Positions 18,619 to 27,933 of a stretch of 57,237 nt of DNA are shown in pieces. How positions within the stretch are numbered: the stretch's first letter is position 1; each line of letters opens with the position of its first letter. Below the pieces are notes generated by a model that searched no databases, was not told where the DNA came from, and saw nothing but the letters and a program-made list of their open reading frames with translations. Location of the stretch: contig REEO01000044.1 in assembly GCA_007695035.1 (NCBI GenBank), forward strand, positions 1 to 57,237. The letters are read 5' to 3'. A program made the translations under genes and the position numbers. This DNA comes from Saprospirales bacterium. GTDB taxonomy: Bacteria; Bacteroidota; Bacteroidia; Chitinophagales; Saprospiraceae.

Positions 18619-21426
18619 TTATTGCATCATTCGGCTGAACATTCTAAACATGCCCCCACTTTGCGCATTGGGATTGGCAGCAACATTGATATTGTACCTG
18701 AATTCCAGCATGAAAAAGCGACCGAGTGAGAGGGTTCTGTCTTCCTGTATGAAGTTAAGGTCAGCAGTCCTGTTAAAACCTATGTTTCTGTCCAACAAAT
18801 CCCGCCCGATGAACTTGACCTGGATGCGGTTGTCCTCCATAAAAAAGCGGGAAATGGAAGCATTCCAGATAGGTATGTCATCGTCGAACAATCCGTCATC
18901 GCTGCGATATTGAGAGAGGTCCATACGGGTTTCGATCTGCCATTTGTTATCGGCAAAATTGGTCCTTAGATCGATATTGTGAGAATATGCCTGGAAGGAT
19001 TGATTCAGACTCTCCTCTATTCTATATCGGGTTTGGGAATGGCTCATGCTTGTACCTGCAGAAACCGTCAGCCAATTGTTCAGTTCGTAATCCAACCTGA
19101 GGTTGGCGCTCGGCACAAAAGTCCTGGTGGCACTTTCAATGCCATTGATAAAGGCATTGCCCCAGTTGTAGGTACTCCCGATCCTGAGGTTTCCCCTCAG
19201 ACCAAAATTCCCGAGTGGCCTACCGTGATTGACAAAAAGTGTGGCGCTCCAATCATCTGATACATTTTCCGGTTTGCGTATTCTTCTCAACTGGTCGTCG
19301 AAAGTGATGGACTCCCGGATGCGATTGTTGGTGTAGGACACATTTCCAAAGACAAAGAAATTTCTGAATGTCATCATGTTGAAGGTGGTGTACCGGAAAT
19401 TGAGTCTGTGGGTGTACTGGGGCTCCAGTTCCGGATTTCCCTCGTAGAGATTCAGCGGATCAGAATTATCAATAACTGGCTGAAGTTCGATTACGGAGGG
19501 TTCTCTCACCGAAGTGCTGTAATTGGCATTCATATTTTTACCCCTATGGAATTCGTGGTTGAAGGAGGCTCTGGGCAGGAAGTAGGAGAAATTACGGCTC
19601 ACTTCATTGTTGGTGGCAGCCACTTCTCCCTCCAGTGTGGAATACTGAAAGTCTATTCCAAAGTTGATGTTGGAATTGCCATCTATAATCCTGTGTGAAA
19701 GGCCCATGCGGTGAAACCTGAAATCGGCATCATAGGCGCTGGATAGGGCCGGGTCAATCACCGGATTTTCTTCGTCCGACAGATCGATAACCTCCCGGAC
19801 ATTTCGACGCACATTGTTGCGATGTCTATACTGCAAAGTAGTAAAGTGATTTTCTGCTACGGGTTCAGTGAATTGCAGATCGGTGTTGTAGTTGTAGCTT
19901 TTATTCTCCTGGTCCAAATTTTCTTTTATGTCTTCTGTAGATATACCTTCATCGTCCACAAAAACCTGATTAAAGGCGTTTAGAAAACCCAGTTGTTCGT
20001 TTTTGCTGTAACCGCCACCCAGGGTTGCTGCGAGTATCCGCCCGCGTTTTTCAAAACGGTGCCGGATAGTGGCGCTTCCGCTCCAGTCGATATTGGTTCC
20101 GTCGCCCTCGAATTCCTGTTCACTCAGGTTGCTGATCTTCTCCGCTGTGTTGGTATTGTCCACATCTGAGGTTCTGAATTCATCCCTGGTGGTGTAGTTG
20201 ATGTCAGAATTGAAGCGCAGTGCAGTTCTTTCGGCCAGAGAATGCTCCCAGCGAAGATTGAGCCGGTGGTCGTAATTTTTTGATTCGGTAACCACTTCTT
20301 CGGTCGTTCTCAGCACACGATCACCCGGGAGGAAATTGTCCCTGTTTAAAACCCGTTCATTGGTCCTGTCGGCGAGACCAAAGAAGTAAGACGCATTTAT
20401 TTCGTTATCACTACCATAGCGCTGAGAAAACTGCGCTCCACCACTTACTGAGGTCAAAAACCCCGGTTGGGTTCCGGTGTTTATAATGGATGGAGTTGAA
20501 CCACCAAAGCCGCGCATGCCACCTCCTCCACCTGACATCATTTGTTGCATGCCACCGGAAAACTGGAAGTAGTCTTGCCAGGAGAACCCCATTTCATTGA
20601 TGTTGTTGCTTCCCGCAAGAACCGAAACTTGTCTTTTTTCGTCAAATTGGTTGTAGCTCAATTTGCCGTCAAAGCGATCGTCGGTGCCGTAAGCCCCACT
20701 CACGTAGCCAAAACCACCCCCTTTTCGGTCTTCCTTAAGCTCGAGATTAATGGTTTTTTCGCGGGTTCCGTCGTCAATGCCGGTAAATTCTGCCTCATCC
20801 GATTTTTTGTCGTAAACCTGCACCCTTTCTACTGCATCAGCCTGCAGGTTTCGGGTAGCAATTCGCGCATCACCACCGAAAAACCGCCTGCCATCAACCA
20901 GTACATTTTGCACATCTTGGCCCATGGCGCTGATATTTCCATCGGCATCCACTTCGACCCCCGGCAATCTCCGAAGGAGGTCCTCCACGGTGGCATTTTG
21001 CGCGAGATTGAAAGCACGGGCATCATAAACAACTGTGTCGCGCTGCACCAGAATGGGGATGCGGGTAGCTGTGACCTCAACTCCCTCAGTGGCATCTGCA
21101 GGCGTCATGGTAATAAGTCCCATGTCATAGTGATTTTGCAGAGAAATGTGTTCCTCGAAGTCCCGCAAGCCCACATAACCAATTTTTACCAGGTAGTCAG
21201 CGCGGTCCAGGTTTTGAACTTCAAAGCTTCCATCTTCATCCGAATAGCCAAATGCCGTCATGGTGGAGTCCAGCGGATTGAAAAGTACTATTGAGGCCCA
21301 TTCCAATGGCTCCTCGTCCTGGTTTTGTAGCTCGCCGGCCAAAGTCAACCGATCTTGGGCATTTGCGTCAGAAAAAACCATAAGTCCAAAAAGTGAGGTA
21401 GTGAGCAGTAATTTAAATAAATGCAT
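18619..21426 (-). CDS. TonB-dependent outer-membrane receptor, OMP beta-barrel family (GLPGLI partner)
   Basis: A 935-residue outer-membrane receptor. From ATG 21426: signal peptide MHLFKLLLTTSLFGLMVFSDANAQ, then a carboxypeptidase-regulatory-like domain (about 28-105, LAGELQNQDEEPLEWASIVL), then a plug-like region (VEDLLRRLPGVEVD, VLVDGRRFFGGD), then a long beta-barrel rich in aromatic strands. A Gly/Met-rich loop (GGMQQMMSGGGGGMRGFGGS) sits in the early barrel, and the GLPGLI partner also has a Met/Gly/Arg-rich tail. Earlier in-frame Mets up to 21546 would add 40 residues before the signal peptide and are rejected. The substrate is unknown. Confidence 0.88.
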   Translation of the reverse strand: MHLFKLLLTTSLFGLMVFSDANAQDRLTLAGELQNQDEEPLEWASIVLFNPLDSTMTAFGYSDEDGSFEVQNLDRADYLVKIGYVGLRDFEEHISLQNHYDMGLITMTPADATEGVEVTATRIPILVQRDTVVYDARAFNLAQNATVEDLLRRLPGVEVDADGNISAMGQDVQNVLVDGRRFFGGDARIATRNLQADAVERVQVYDKKSDEAEFTGIDDGTREKTINLELKEDRKGGGFGYVSGAYGTDDRFDGKLSYNQFDEKRQVSVLAGSNNINEMGFSWQDYFQFSGGMQQMMSGGGGGMRGFGGSTPSIINTGTQPGFLTSVSGGAQFSQRYGSDNEINASYFFGLADRTNERVLNRDNFLPGDRVLRTTEEVVTESKNYDHRLNLRWEHSLAERTALRFNSDINYTTRDEFRTSDVDNTNTAEKISNLSEQEFEGDGTNIDWSGSATIRHRFEKRGRILAATLGGGYSKNEQLGFLNAFNQVFVDDEGISTEDIKENLDQENKSYNYNTDLQFTEPVAENHFTTLQYRHRNNVRRNVREVIDLSDEENPVIDPALSSAYDADFRFHRMGLSHRIIDGNSNINFGIDFQYSTLEGEVAATNNEVSRNFSYFLPRASFNHEFHRGKNMNANYSTSVREPSVIELQPVIDNSDPLNLYEGNPELEPQYTHRLNFRYTTFNMMTFRNFFVFGNVSYTNNRIRESITFDDQLRRIRKPENVSDDWSATLFVNHGRPLGNFGLRGNLRIGSTYNWGNAFINGIESATRTFVPSANLRLDYELNNWLTVSAGTSMSHSQTRYRIEESLNQSFQAYSHNIDLRTNFADNKWQIETRMDLSQYRSDDGLFDDDIPIWNASISRFFMEDNRIQVKFIGRDLLDRNIGFNRTADLNFIQEDRTLSLGRFFMLEFRYNINVAANPNAQSGGMFRMFSRMMQ

Positions 21427-21903
21427 GGCAATCAATATATGTATGAAGAAATCCCGTAATGGGGGAATCAAATCCAGTGTCAAATGTAAACCGGTTTCCC
21501 TATTTAACCATCTGCTTTTGGACGAGTACCCCCTTTTTGACGACAAAAAACAACCTGAGTTTAATTTTAGGTGTCTGAGAATTGTGTTTGGAAAGTAAAT
21601 CCGCCCCAGGGCCTTTAGATTATTGATATATGTGATTACCAGGATTTTTCAAAAAATGATGATAAATTGTATCAATCCGCCCCCTTTTTCTCCAAAATCT
21701 TATAAAAAACGCCTGACTTTTCAAAAAAAAGGTTGAAATCCTGAAAAATGCTTTGAAGATGTAATTATATGGTGTATTTTTACGGAGGATGAAAAATAGG
21801 GCTTGATAAAACCCTCTCTAGTGCAGAATTATAAAAAGGCTGCTGATGTAGGCTATAAGGTTCTTGATCTGAGTAATTTAATAATAATACAAAATGCCAA
21901 TCG
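21427..21903. other. Divergent intergenic region
   Basis: It separates two divergently transcribed genes and must hold both promoters. It is A+T-rich with several poly-A/T runs (about 21640-21740), but no TAnnTTTG element with a well-placed -33 TTG stands out on either strand. Confidence 0.4.
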
Positions 21904-23526
21904 ATGAAAGCGTTAAGAGTTTTTTCTAAAGTCAAGTCCCGGTTCATTTCCGGTTTTTTAGTTGCAATGATTATTTCTCTTTCCCCTATTCATGGAGACT
22001 GTCAGTACAAGTACGATTATGAGTGGTTGATAGGCTACAATGGTCAGGGATGGAATCTTCCCGACTTTGCAATCAATAAGATTTCATTCCACAACTTCCC
22101 CCCTGATACTATAAGAACTTCTATAATCGGCACCACTGGTAATGTGGCAACCCTTTCCATGGCGAATTCGGAAGGAGAGCTGATATTTTTTTCCAACGGT
22201 TGTTCATTATTCGATCATGAGGGCAATGAAATTAGCGGGGGCGAGCAGTTGGTGGATGGGCTTATGTACAACCGGCAATGTAATTTACAAGTACATCAGA
22301 ATGCTTACGGAAGTTGGATTCAGAGTTTGCTGGCGCTTCCCATGGACAATGCCGACTCCCTGTTTTTTATAATTAATCACAGATTTGAGGAAACGGATGA
22401 CACAAATTTTGAAGCTCCCGGTGATTTAGTAGCTTTTGATTTGCAACTTACAAGAGTGGTGCAAACCGAAGGTGGCAATTATGAGGTAGAGGACATGGAA
22501 ATATTGGTCGATGACCTGGTGGGATTGGAAGGTATGGTTGCTGTGAGGGATATTCAACCCAATTATTGGTGGCTGATCGTCCCGCCTGCTCATCACAAAA
22601 ACAACTACCGATCCATGCGATTGGGACCGGATGGATTGGATACCACTGTGGTGTATCTGGCTGATTATTCCCATTTTGTACCTGGAAATCGAATAGGAGG
22701 TGGGGGACAATCGGCTGTCAGTCCCAATGGAGACCTGTTTGTAAAGTGGTCCCCGGAAGACACCCTGGGTACGTTTTTGTTAGACTTCAACAGAGAAAAT
22801 GGTGAGTTGGCCAATTTGCGTCATTTGCCTCATCCTGAAAGTGATAATTTTGTAGTGGGCGAGTCTTCCAGTGGGGGAGGAGCTGCCATCAGTCCCAACG
22901 GGCGGTTTTTGTATATCAATACCCGAAATAACCTCTATCAGTACGATCTGGAAGCAAGTGATATAAGCGAATCAATAGTACATATAGCTGAGTACGATGG
23001 GTATGTGGATGACAACTTTGGTACTGAAACCACTTTTTTTATTCAACAATTGGGACCGGACTGCCGCATTTACATGAGCGCAACCAATGCCGTTTCCTAC
23101 CTTCACACCATTAACTATCCCAATCTCAAAGGGGAGGCCTGTGACTTTCAACAGCATAGTATTCAATTGCCTGGTAGTAATACCTTTGCACTTCCCTATC
23201 ATCCAAACTATCGCCTCGATTCTGGCTATCCCGCTTGCGATACCACCCTGACCCACACCAGGTTTGTGCCGGAGGATGCAAAGGGGCAGTTGTATCTCTA
23301 TCCAAATCCCGCCCACCAGTACGCGGTGATAGGTTGGAGCGAGATCAGCCCGGAAGAGGTCACCCTTTACGATATATCGGGTCATAAGGTTTACAGCGGT
23401 GCCATTCAGCCCGGTTCACAGGAGTACAAACTCGATTTGAGCGGCCTTGCCACCGGTGTATATGTGGTACAGTTGCGCGATAGACAGGGTAACTTTGCCG
23501 TGGAGCGATTGATGGTGATGGAGTGA
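21904..23526 (+). CDS. T9SS-secreted protein with WD40/beta-propeller-like body
   Basis: A 540-residue exported protein. It has a signal peptide (hydrophobic stretch about 17-32, then SPIHGDCQ). The body (about 40-450) contains beta-propeller-like repeats such as AAISPNGRFLYINTRNNLYQYDLE and SAVSPNGDLFVKWSPEDT. The C-terminal type A sorting domain (about 463-540) has LYLYPNPAHQYAVI, VTLYDISGHKVY and the ending LATGVYVVQLRDRQG. The sorting domain implies export by the type IX system and release or attachment at the cell surface. The specific function is not recognisable. It stands alone; the next gene has its own promoter. Confidence 0.82.
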   Translation: MKALRVFSKVKSRFISGFLVAMIISLSPIHGDCQYKYDYEWLIGYNGQGWNLPDFAINKISFHNFPPDTIRTSIIGTTGNVATLSMANSEGELIFFSNGCSLFDHEGNEISGGEQLVDGLMYNRQCNLQVHQNAYGSWIQSLLALPMDNADSLFFIINHRFEETDDTNFEAPGDLVAFDLQLTRVVQTEGGNYEVEDMEILVDDLVGLEGMVAVRDIQPNYWWLIVPPAHHKNNYRSMRLGPDGLDTTVVYLADYSHFVPGNRIGGGGQSAVSPNGDLFVKWSPEDTLGTFLLDFNRENGELANLRHLPHPESDNFVVGESSSGGGAAISPNGRFLYINTRNNLYQYDLEASDISESIVHIAEYDGYVDDNFGTETTFFIQQLGPDCRIYMSATNAVSYLHTINYPNLKGEACDFQQHSIQLPGSNTFALPYHPNYRLDSGYPACDTTLTHTRFVPEDAKGQLYLYPNPAHQYAVIGWSEISPEEVTLYDISGHKVYSGAIQPGSQEYKLDLSGLATGVYVVQLRDRQGNFAVERLMVME

Positions 23527-23550
23527 GGTTTTCTCGAAAATTTACCCGTT

Positions 23551-23584
23551 TTTGCCTGACTGTGGGAATAAAAGATTACTTTTG
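23551..23584 (+). promoter_or_regulatory. Promoter of the pyrophosphatase gene
   Basis: TTTG (23551-23554), 22 nt, then TACTTTTG (23577-23584): an exact match to the Bacteroidota -33/-7 pattern, 30 bp before the ATG at 23615. Confidence 0.65.
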
Positions 23585-23614
23585 CACGCCAATAGATAAT
23601 CAACACTTTTTACC

Positions 23615-24142
23615 ATGAAACATGCCTGGCACGACCTTTCACCCGGAGACCGTTTACCCCAATACGTGGACGCCATTATCGAGATACCCAAAGGGAGCAA
23701 GGGGAAATTTGAACTGGACAAAAAGACCGGTATGATAAAGTTGGACAGGGTGCTGTTTTCCGCAGTTCACTACCCGGCAAATTACGGATTCATACCGAGG
23801 ACTTATTGCGATGATAAAGATCCGATTGATATACTTGTTTTTTCATCTATAGAAATACCGCCCCTGACCCTGGTTTCGGCTAAAGTTATCGGGGTTATGC
23901 GCATGCAGGATCAGGGTGAAGCGGATGATAAGATTATCGCAGTAGCTGAAAACGATATGAGTGTCAACCACATCGACGATATCCACCAACTGCCTCCACA
24001 CTCCATGAAGCAAATGCGGAGGTTTTTTGAAGACTACAAAAAACTGGAATCAAAAGAGGTGGTGGTAGAAGATGTACTGCACAAAGAAAGGGCCTGGGAG
24101 ATTCTCATGGACAGTCTGGTGTTGTACAGAAAACATTTTTAA
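23615..24142 (+). CDS. ppa: Inorganic pyrophosphatase (family I)
   Basis: Cytosolic enzyme hydrolysing pyrophosphate to phosphate, pulling biosynthetic reactions forward. The signature DKDPID is at 67-72, giving the three metal-binding aspartates that correspond to E. coli Asp65/67/70. PANYGFIP precedes it at 54-61. The 175-residue length is normal for the soluble family I enzyme. The gene has its own promoter just upstream and is followed by the sigma factor gene after about 200 bp. Confidence 0.95.
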   Translation: MKHAWHDLSPGDRLPQYVDAIIEIPKGSKGKFELDKKTGMIKLDRVLFSAVHYPANYGFIPRTYCDDKDPIDILVFSSIEIPPLTLVSAKVIGVMRMQDQGEADDKIIAVAENDMSVNHIDDIHQLPPHSMKQMRRFFEDYKKLESKEVVVEDVLHKERAWEILMDSLVLYRKHF

Positions 24143-24347
24143 CATTTGGAACTTACCGGGCACTTATGCCGTTGGGAAACATAACAGGGCAGAGCACAAG
24201 GAAGTTAAATAAATGTTAATGTCTTGTGGTTACAAGACAATTTACTCTCGCCGCCCTATCTTAGCATTGTTTTTGATAGCATTATTAATTAAAATCTTTT
24301 GTCTATAGCGGAATATCTACTTTTTAAAGATTGTATTGTTCACCAAA

Positions 24348-24941
24348 ATGAATCGCGTCATGAATTTGACTCCGCTAAGTGACAAAGAACTTATCCAAAA
24401 GTATCTTGAAGGTAATGACTATGCCTTCGAAACTCTCCTTAACCGCCACAAGGAAAAAATCTACACCTCCATCTATCTTTTCGTAAAAGATAGGGACCTG
24501 GCAGAAGATATTTTCCAGGAGGTTTTTATCAAAATTATTCGCACGCTAAGACGTGGAAAGTACAACCACGAGGGTAAATTCCTCCAGTGGGCCATGCGTA
24601 TTTCCTACAACCTCTGTGTCGATCACTTCCGCCGTTCAAAGAGAAGAACCAAAGTCAGTCCGACAGAGACTTTTGATATCTTCGATGTGCTTGAGCTGAA
24701 GGATGAAAATATGGAGGAGGAGATGATGAAGAGCCAAACCCACCAAAAGGTGAGAAAGTTGGTCGATATGTTGCCCGCCGAACAAAGAGAAGTGGTCATT
24801 CTGAGGCATTATGCCGATATGAGCTTTAAGGAAATTGCCAACCTGACCAATGTGAGCATCAATACCGCACTGGGTAGAATGCGCTATGCATTGATCAATA
24901 TTCGCAAGATGATGGAGGAGAAGAACATCGTCCTTCAGTAA
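24348..24941 (+). CDS. RNA polymerase sigma factor, ECF type
   Basis: A 197-residue sigma-70 family factor with region 2 (about 20-85, with DRDLAEDIFQEVFIKII and the -10-binding AMRISYNLCVDHFRR) and region 4 (about 125-185, with LPAEQREVVILRHYADMSFKEIA and the helix-turn-helix NTALGRMRYALINIR). No anti-sigma factor gene adjoins it, and the region 2-4 linker is short and acidic. ATG 24348 is preferred over the upstream TTG 24336; an inner ATG at 24360 is possible. The regulated promoters are unknown. A strong terminator lies 135 bp past the stop. Confidence 0.9.
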   Translation: MNRVMNLTPLSDKELIQKYLEGNDYAFETLLNRHKEKIYTSIYLFVKDRDLAEDIFQEVFIKIIRTLRRGKYNHEGKFLQWAMRISYNLCVDHFRRSKRRTKVSPTETFDIFDVLELKDENMEEEMMKSQTHQKVRKLVDMLPAEQREVVILRHYADMSFKEIANLTNVSINTALGRMRYALINIRKMMEEKNIVLQ

Positions 24942-25075
24942 ACTGAACACACCATATTGAGCGCACCCGAAATAGCCGCGATTTGTTGGTTTTGCAAAAA
25001 TCATGTAGCACAGTAGCGCAATGGTGATCTTCAGGATTGTATCTGGTATTTTCCATGTGCTTCAAAAAATAGAAG

Positions 25076-25105
25076 GCCAGGAGCTAATAGCTTCGGGCTT
25101 TTTTT
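25076..25105 (+). terminator. Intrinsic terminator after the sigma factor gene
   Basis: GCCAGGAGC (25076-25084) pairs with GCTTCGGGC (25090-25098) with one mismatch and one wobble. The loop is TAATA and seven T follow. Confidence 0.65.
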
Positions 25106-25351
25106 GTGCGCCCTGGTGAGTGTTTTTTGATCATCTTAATTCCAGTATAATGAGAACCCACCAATGATATCGAGTTGTGCAACACAGCAATGTTAGAATA
25201 CAAGTTGTTACATAGTTTCCGGATTAGAATGTGGTACAGGGGCCATGGCATTTTACCGCATAAAGAGGCCAACCTTACGCTTGTGGGTTGTATCTCTTTG
25301 TTTGGCGGTTGATTTCCAGTGTTTTATAATTGAAGAGGTGTTTAGAATAAA

Positions 25352-25413
25352 GAAGTTGGCGAGTGGGAGAGCAAAGATTGATACTTCTATCCATTTCCCG
25401 ACTCGCCAGCTTC
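25352..25413. other. Large imperfect hairpin
   Basis: 25352-25364 pairs with 25401-25413 (13 pairs, one G-T). After a bulged G at 25400 another six pairs follow (25365-25370 with 25394-25399). There is no T tract on the plus strand, and only a T-rich stretch (TTCTTTATTC) on the minus strand after the stem. It stands 44 bp beyond the stop of the stress-protein gene and could be a terminator or mRNA 3'-end structure for it. Confidence 0.5.
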
Positions 25414-25456
25414 GATTTAGGTCTGGTTTTTGTCATTATTCTGCTACTACCGGTGA

Positions 25457-26320
25457 TTATTTTACAATCAAAACCGGAAGAACCTTGTCAGTTGCAATGA
25501 GCCGCTCTGTGACACTACCCATCAAAAGGGCTTCATTGTCGGCCTTTCCCTTGTTGCCCATGATTATCATATCTGCGCTGTTCGTAAGCGCATGATCATA
25601 GATAAGTTTGCCAATGTGCTGGTCCTGATCAGGTATCAAAAATTCGAGATTGGCGTCAAAATCGAGCTTATTCTGAAGTTTCCGGTAGGATTTTTGATGG
25701 TTTTCCTTAAGAGATTTCTCAACAGCTACCCTTTCACGGATGTAGGGAAAGTAACGTACAGCAGCTTTTAGTACGGATAGGGGCATAATTTCTGCCCCGG
25801 TTTTTCCTGACACCTCCAAAGCCATTTCCATTACCTTTTCGGAGTATTTGGAGAAATCCAGTGCCACAGCGATTTTTTGAATGTTGGGTCTGGAATTTTC
25901 CGGGATGAACATAAAGTTGGCATTGCACAAGCGTACCACCTTTCCTCCCAGGCTTCCGGATCCCGCATAATGAGCCTTTTTCCCCATAATTACCAGATCA
26001 AATTTCATGCTGTCCACATAATCCACCAATTTTCCTATACTGCCTCCGGATTCAATATGTACATCTATTGTATCCCTCGGTCCTCCAAAAACATTTTTTA
26101 TGTTTTGCTGGAGTTCTTTCCTGAGAACCTCCTCAAGGGGTTCACCCAGCTCGGGAATAACCTCTTGCAACTCTATAGAATAAGCATCGAGAGCAACGTA
26201 GTGAATCACCGTGAGCTTACTGAAGTTGAAATTGTCGTCCAGTAATTTTATATAATTAAGCAGCAGGTTGTCCATTTTAGACAAGTCCGCAAACAATGCT
26301 ATGTGATCTAACTTTTTCAT
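25457..26320 (-). CDS. Universal stress protein with two UspA domains
   Basis: A 287-residue protein of two tandem Usp domains, about 1-140 and 147-287. The nucleotide-binding patterns are MGKKAHYAGSGSLGG in the first and MGNKGKADNEALLMGSV in the second, the latter closer to the ATP-binding G-2x-G-9x-G-(S/T) form. It is probably cytosolic and stress- or energy-linked. Its start overlaps the stop of the BCCT transporter gene (ATGA), indicating translational coupling, so it may modulate that transporter (inference). The barrel gene further upstream belongs to the same strand run. Confidence 0.88.
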   Translation of the reverse strand: MKKLDHIALFADLSKMDNLLLNYIKLLDDNFNFSKLTVIHYVALDAYSIELQEVIPELGEPLEEVLRKELQQNIKNVFGGPRDTIDVHIESGGSIGKLVDYVDSMKFDLVIMGKKAHYAGSGSLGGKVVRLCNANFMFIPENSRPNIQKIAVALDFSKYSEKVMEMALEVSGKTGAEIMPLSVLKAAVRYFPYIRERVAVEKSLKENHQKSYRKLQNKLDFDANLEFLIPDQDQHIGKLIYDHALTNSADMIIMGNKGKADNEALLMGSVTERLIATDKVLPVLIVK

Positions 26321-27912
26321 GATTTGTCTTTTTTGTCAATTTTCTTAGAAATAAACTCAAACAACCTTTCTTCGTATTTTTTCTGATCCACGTCTTTCTC
26401 TAGTACCTGGTTCTTGGCATATTCTTTTATCAATCCTTTTTGAAGAGAATAACACATGACCAGGAGAATGATCAGGAAGGGAAGTCCTGTGGTGATGGCT
26501 GCGGTTTGAAGTGCTGCCAGTCCACCACCGATCAGTAGTACAGCAGCTATGGCACCCTCGGCCGTTGCCCAAAAAACCCTTTGTGCAACAGGGCCATCTA
26601 ATTTCCCTCCTGCAGTAATACTGTCAATTACCAGGGACCCGGAGTCAGAGGAAGTTACAAAAAAGCTGGCAACCAGGATTATCCCCAGTATGGAACCAAG
26701 CATAGTCAGTGGAAATTCCTCCAGAAAGACGAAAAGGGCCGTGGAGACATCTTGAGTAACTGCTCCGGCAAGTACGTTTCCATCGTCAGCTTGCAGGTCA
26801 AAAAATATAGCAGAACCACCCATGGCTGTCAGCCAAACAAAAGTAAGGAGGGTGGGTACCAATAGCACTCCGAAAATGAATTCTCTGATGGTGCGACCTC
26901 GTGAAACCCTCGCGATAAACATTCCGACAAATGGCGACCATGATATCCACCATGCCCAATAAAAGATGGTCCAACCACCTTGCCATCCGGTATCTCCATA
27001 TGCCTCTGTCCAGAATGACAAGGCGACCACATCACTCATGTAGTTGCCCGTATTTTCAATCAGAGAACTGAGGAAAAAGAGGGTAGGCCCCAATATGATC
27101 ACGAAAACCAGTAAAAGAGCTGCCAATCTGATATTCCACTCACTTAATACTTTGACTCCTTTGTCAATTCCGAGTATTACAGAAACAGTTGCTGCCAGTG
27201 TAATAAGGGCAAGCAAGACTACTTCGAAAGTGGTGGTGTGTTCAAACACAGGGAAAATGTAGGCAAGACCGGCTGCTACCTGACTTACACCAAGTCCAAG
27301 TGAAGTTGCCAGTCCAAATGCCGTTGCGAGGACAGCAAGGATATCAATCACATCACCCATCCAGCCGTAAATACGATCCCCAAGCAAGGGGTGAAAAACA
27401 GATCTTATGGTCAATGGCATTTTTCGATTGAAAGCAAAAAATGCAAGTGAAAGGGCAACCACAGCATATATCGCCCAGGCGTGAAATCCCCAGTGGAGAA
27501 AGGATAGCGTCATAGCTTCCTGAGCCCCGGCCACAGTGTATGCTTCACTCTCTACAGGGGCGGAGTAGTGGAAAACCGGTTCTGCCACACCCCAAAAAAG
27601 CAGGCCAATTCCCATACCGGCGCTAAACAACATGGCGAACCAGGAACCGGTTGAGAAATCAGGTTCAGCATCTTTGCCACCCAGCCGAATTGAGCCGTAT
27701 TTACTGAAGCCCAAATAGAAGCAGAAGACTATAAATGCATTAACGGAAATTACAAAAAACCATCCTGTGGTGTCTGTAATAAAGGTTTGAATGTTTGAAA
27801 AGACCTCCTCCATTGGGTCGCCAACTGCCAGCGTGATAACTATAAATGCGATTATCAAGGTGACAGATGGCCAGAAGACAGGTCCGTGAATTTGAAAGTA
27901 TTTATTCTTCAT
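26317..27912 (-). CDS. BCCT family transporter (betaine/choline/carnitine type)
   Basis: A sodium- or proton-coupled secondary transporter for compatible solutes or quaternary amines. The 531-residue protein has about 12 membrane segments. The family core SAGMGIGLLFWGVAEPVFHY lies at about 96-115, and the Trp-rich substrate motif WAWWISWSPFVGMFIARVSRGR lies in the eighth helix. The C-terminal tail is charged and short, so an osmosensing tail like that of BetP seems reduced. It overlaps the universal stress protein gene by 4 bp and follows the barrel gene by 21 bp. That context suggests outer-membrane passage, inner-membrane uptake and a cytosolic regulator in one operon. The exact substrate is open. 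Confidence 0.93.
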   Translation of the reverse strand: MKNKYFQIHGPVFWPSVTLIIAFIVITLAVGDPMEEVFSNIQTFITDTTGWFFVISVNAFIVFCFYLGFSKYGSIRLGGKDAEPDFSTGSWFAMLFSAGMGIGLLFWGVAEPVFHYSAPVESEAYTVAGAQEAMTLSFLHWGFHAWAIYAVVALSLAFFAFNRKMPLTIRSVFHPLLGDRIYGWMGDVIDILAVLATAFGLATSLGLGVSQVAAGLAYIFPVFEHTTTFEVVLLALITLAATVSVILGIDKGVKVLSEWNIRLAALLLVFVIILGPTLFFLSSLIENTGNYMSDVVALSFWTEAYGDTGWQGGWTIFYWAWWISWSPFVGMFIARVSRGRTIREFIFGVLLVPTLLTFVWLTAMGGSAIFFDLQADDGNVLAGAVTQDVSTALFVFLEEFPLTMLGSILGIILVASFFVTSSDSGSLVIDSITAGGKLDGPVAQRVFWATAEGAIAAVLLIGGGLAALQTAAITTGLPFLIILLVMCYSLQKGLIKEYAKNQVLEKDVDQKKYEERLFEFISKKIDKKDKS

Positions 27913-27933
27913 AATAATTAGGTGATTGTTTGA

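Larger units (their letters stand above)
24942..25456. other. Intergenic region between sigma factor and stress-protein genes
   Basis: It separates two converging genes. It contains the terminator at 25076-25105 and a large hairpin at 25352-25413. A short reading frame from 25245 has no support and overlaps the stress-protein gene. Confidence 0.5.

Noticed and set aside
25245-25595. A 116-codon plus-strand frame between the sigma factor and stress-protein genes
   Set aside because: It overlaps the end of the well-supported universal stress protein gene and the large hairpin, with no family resemblance.
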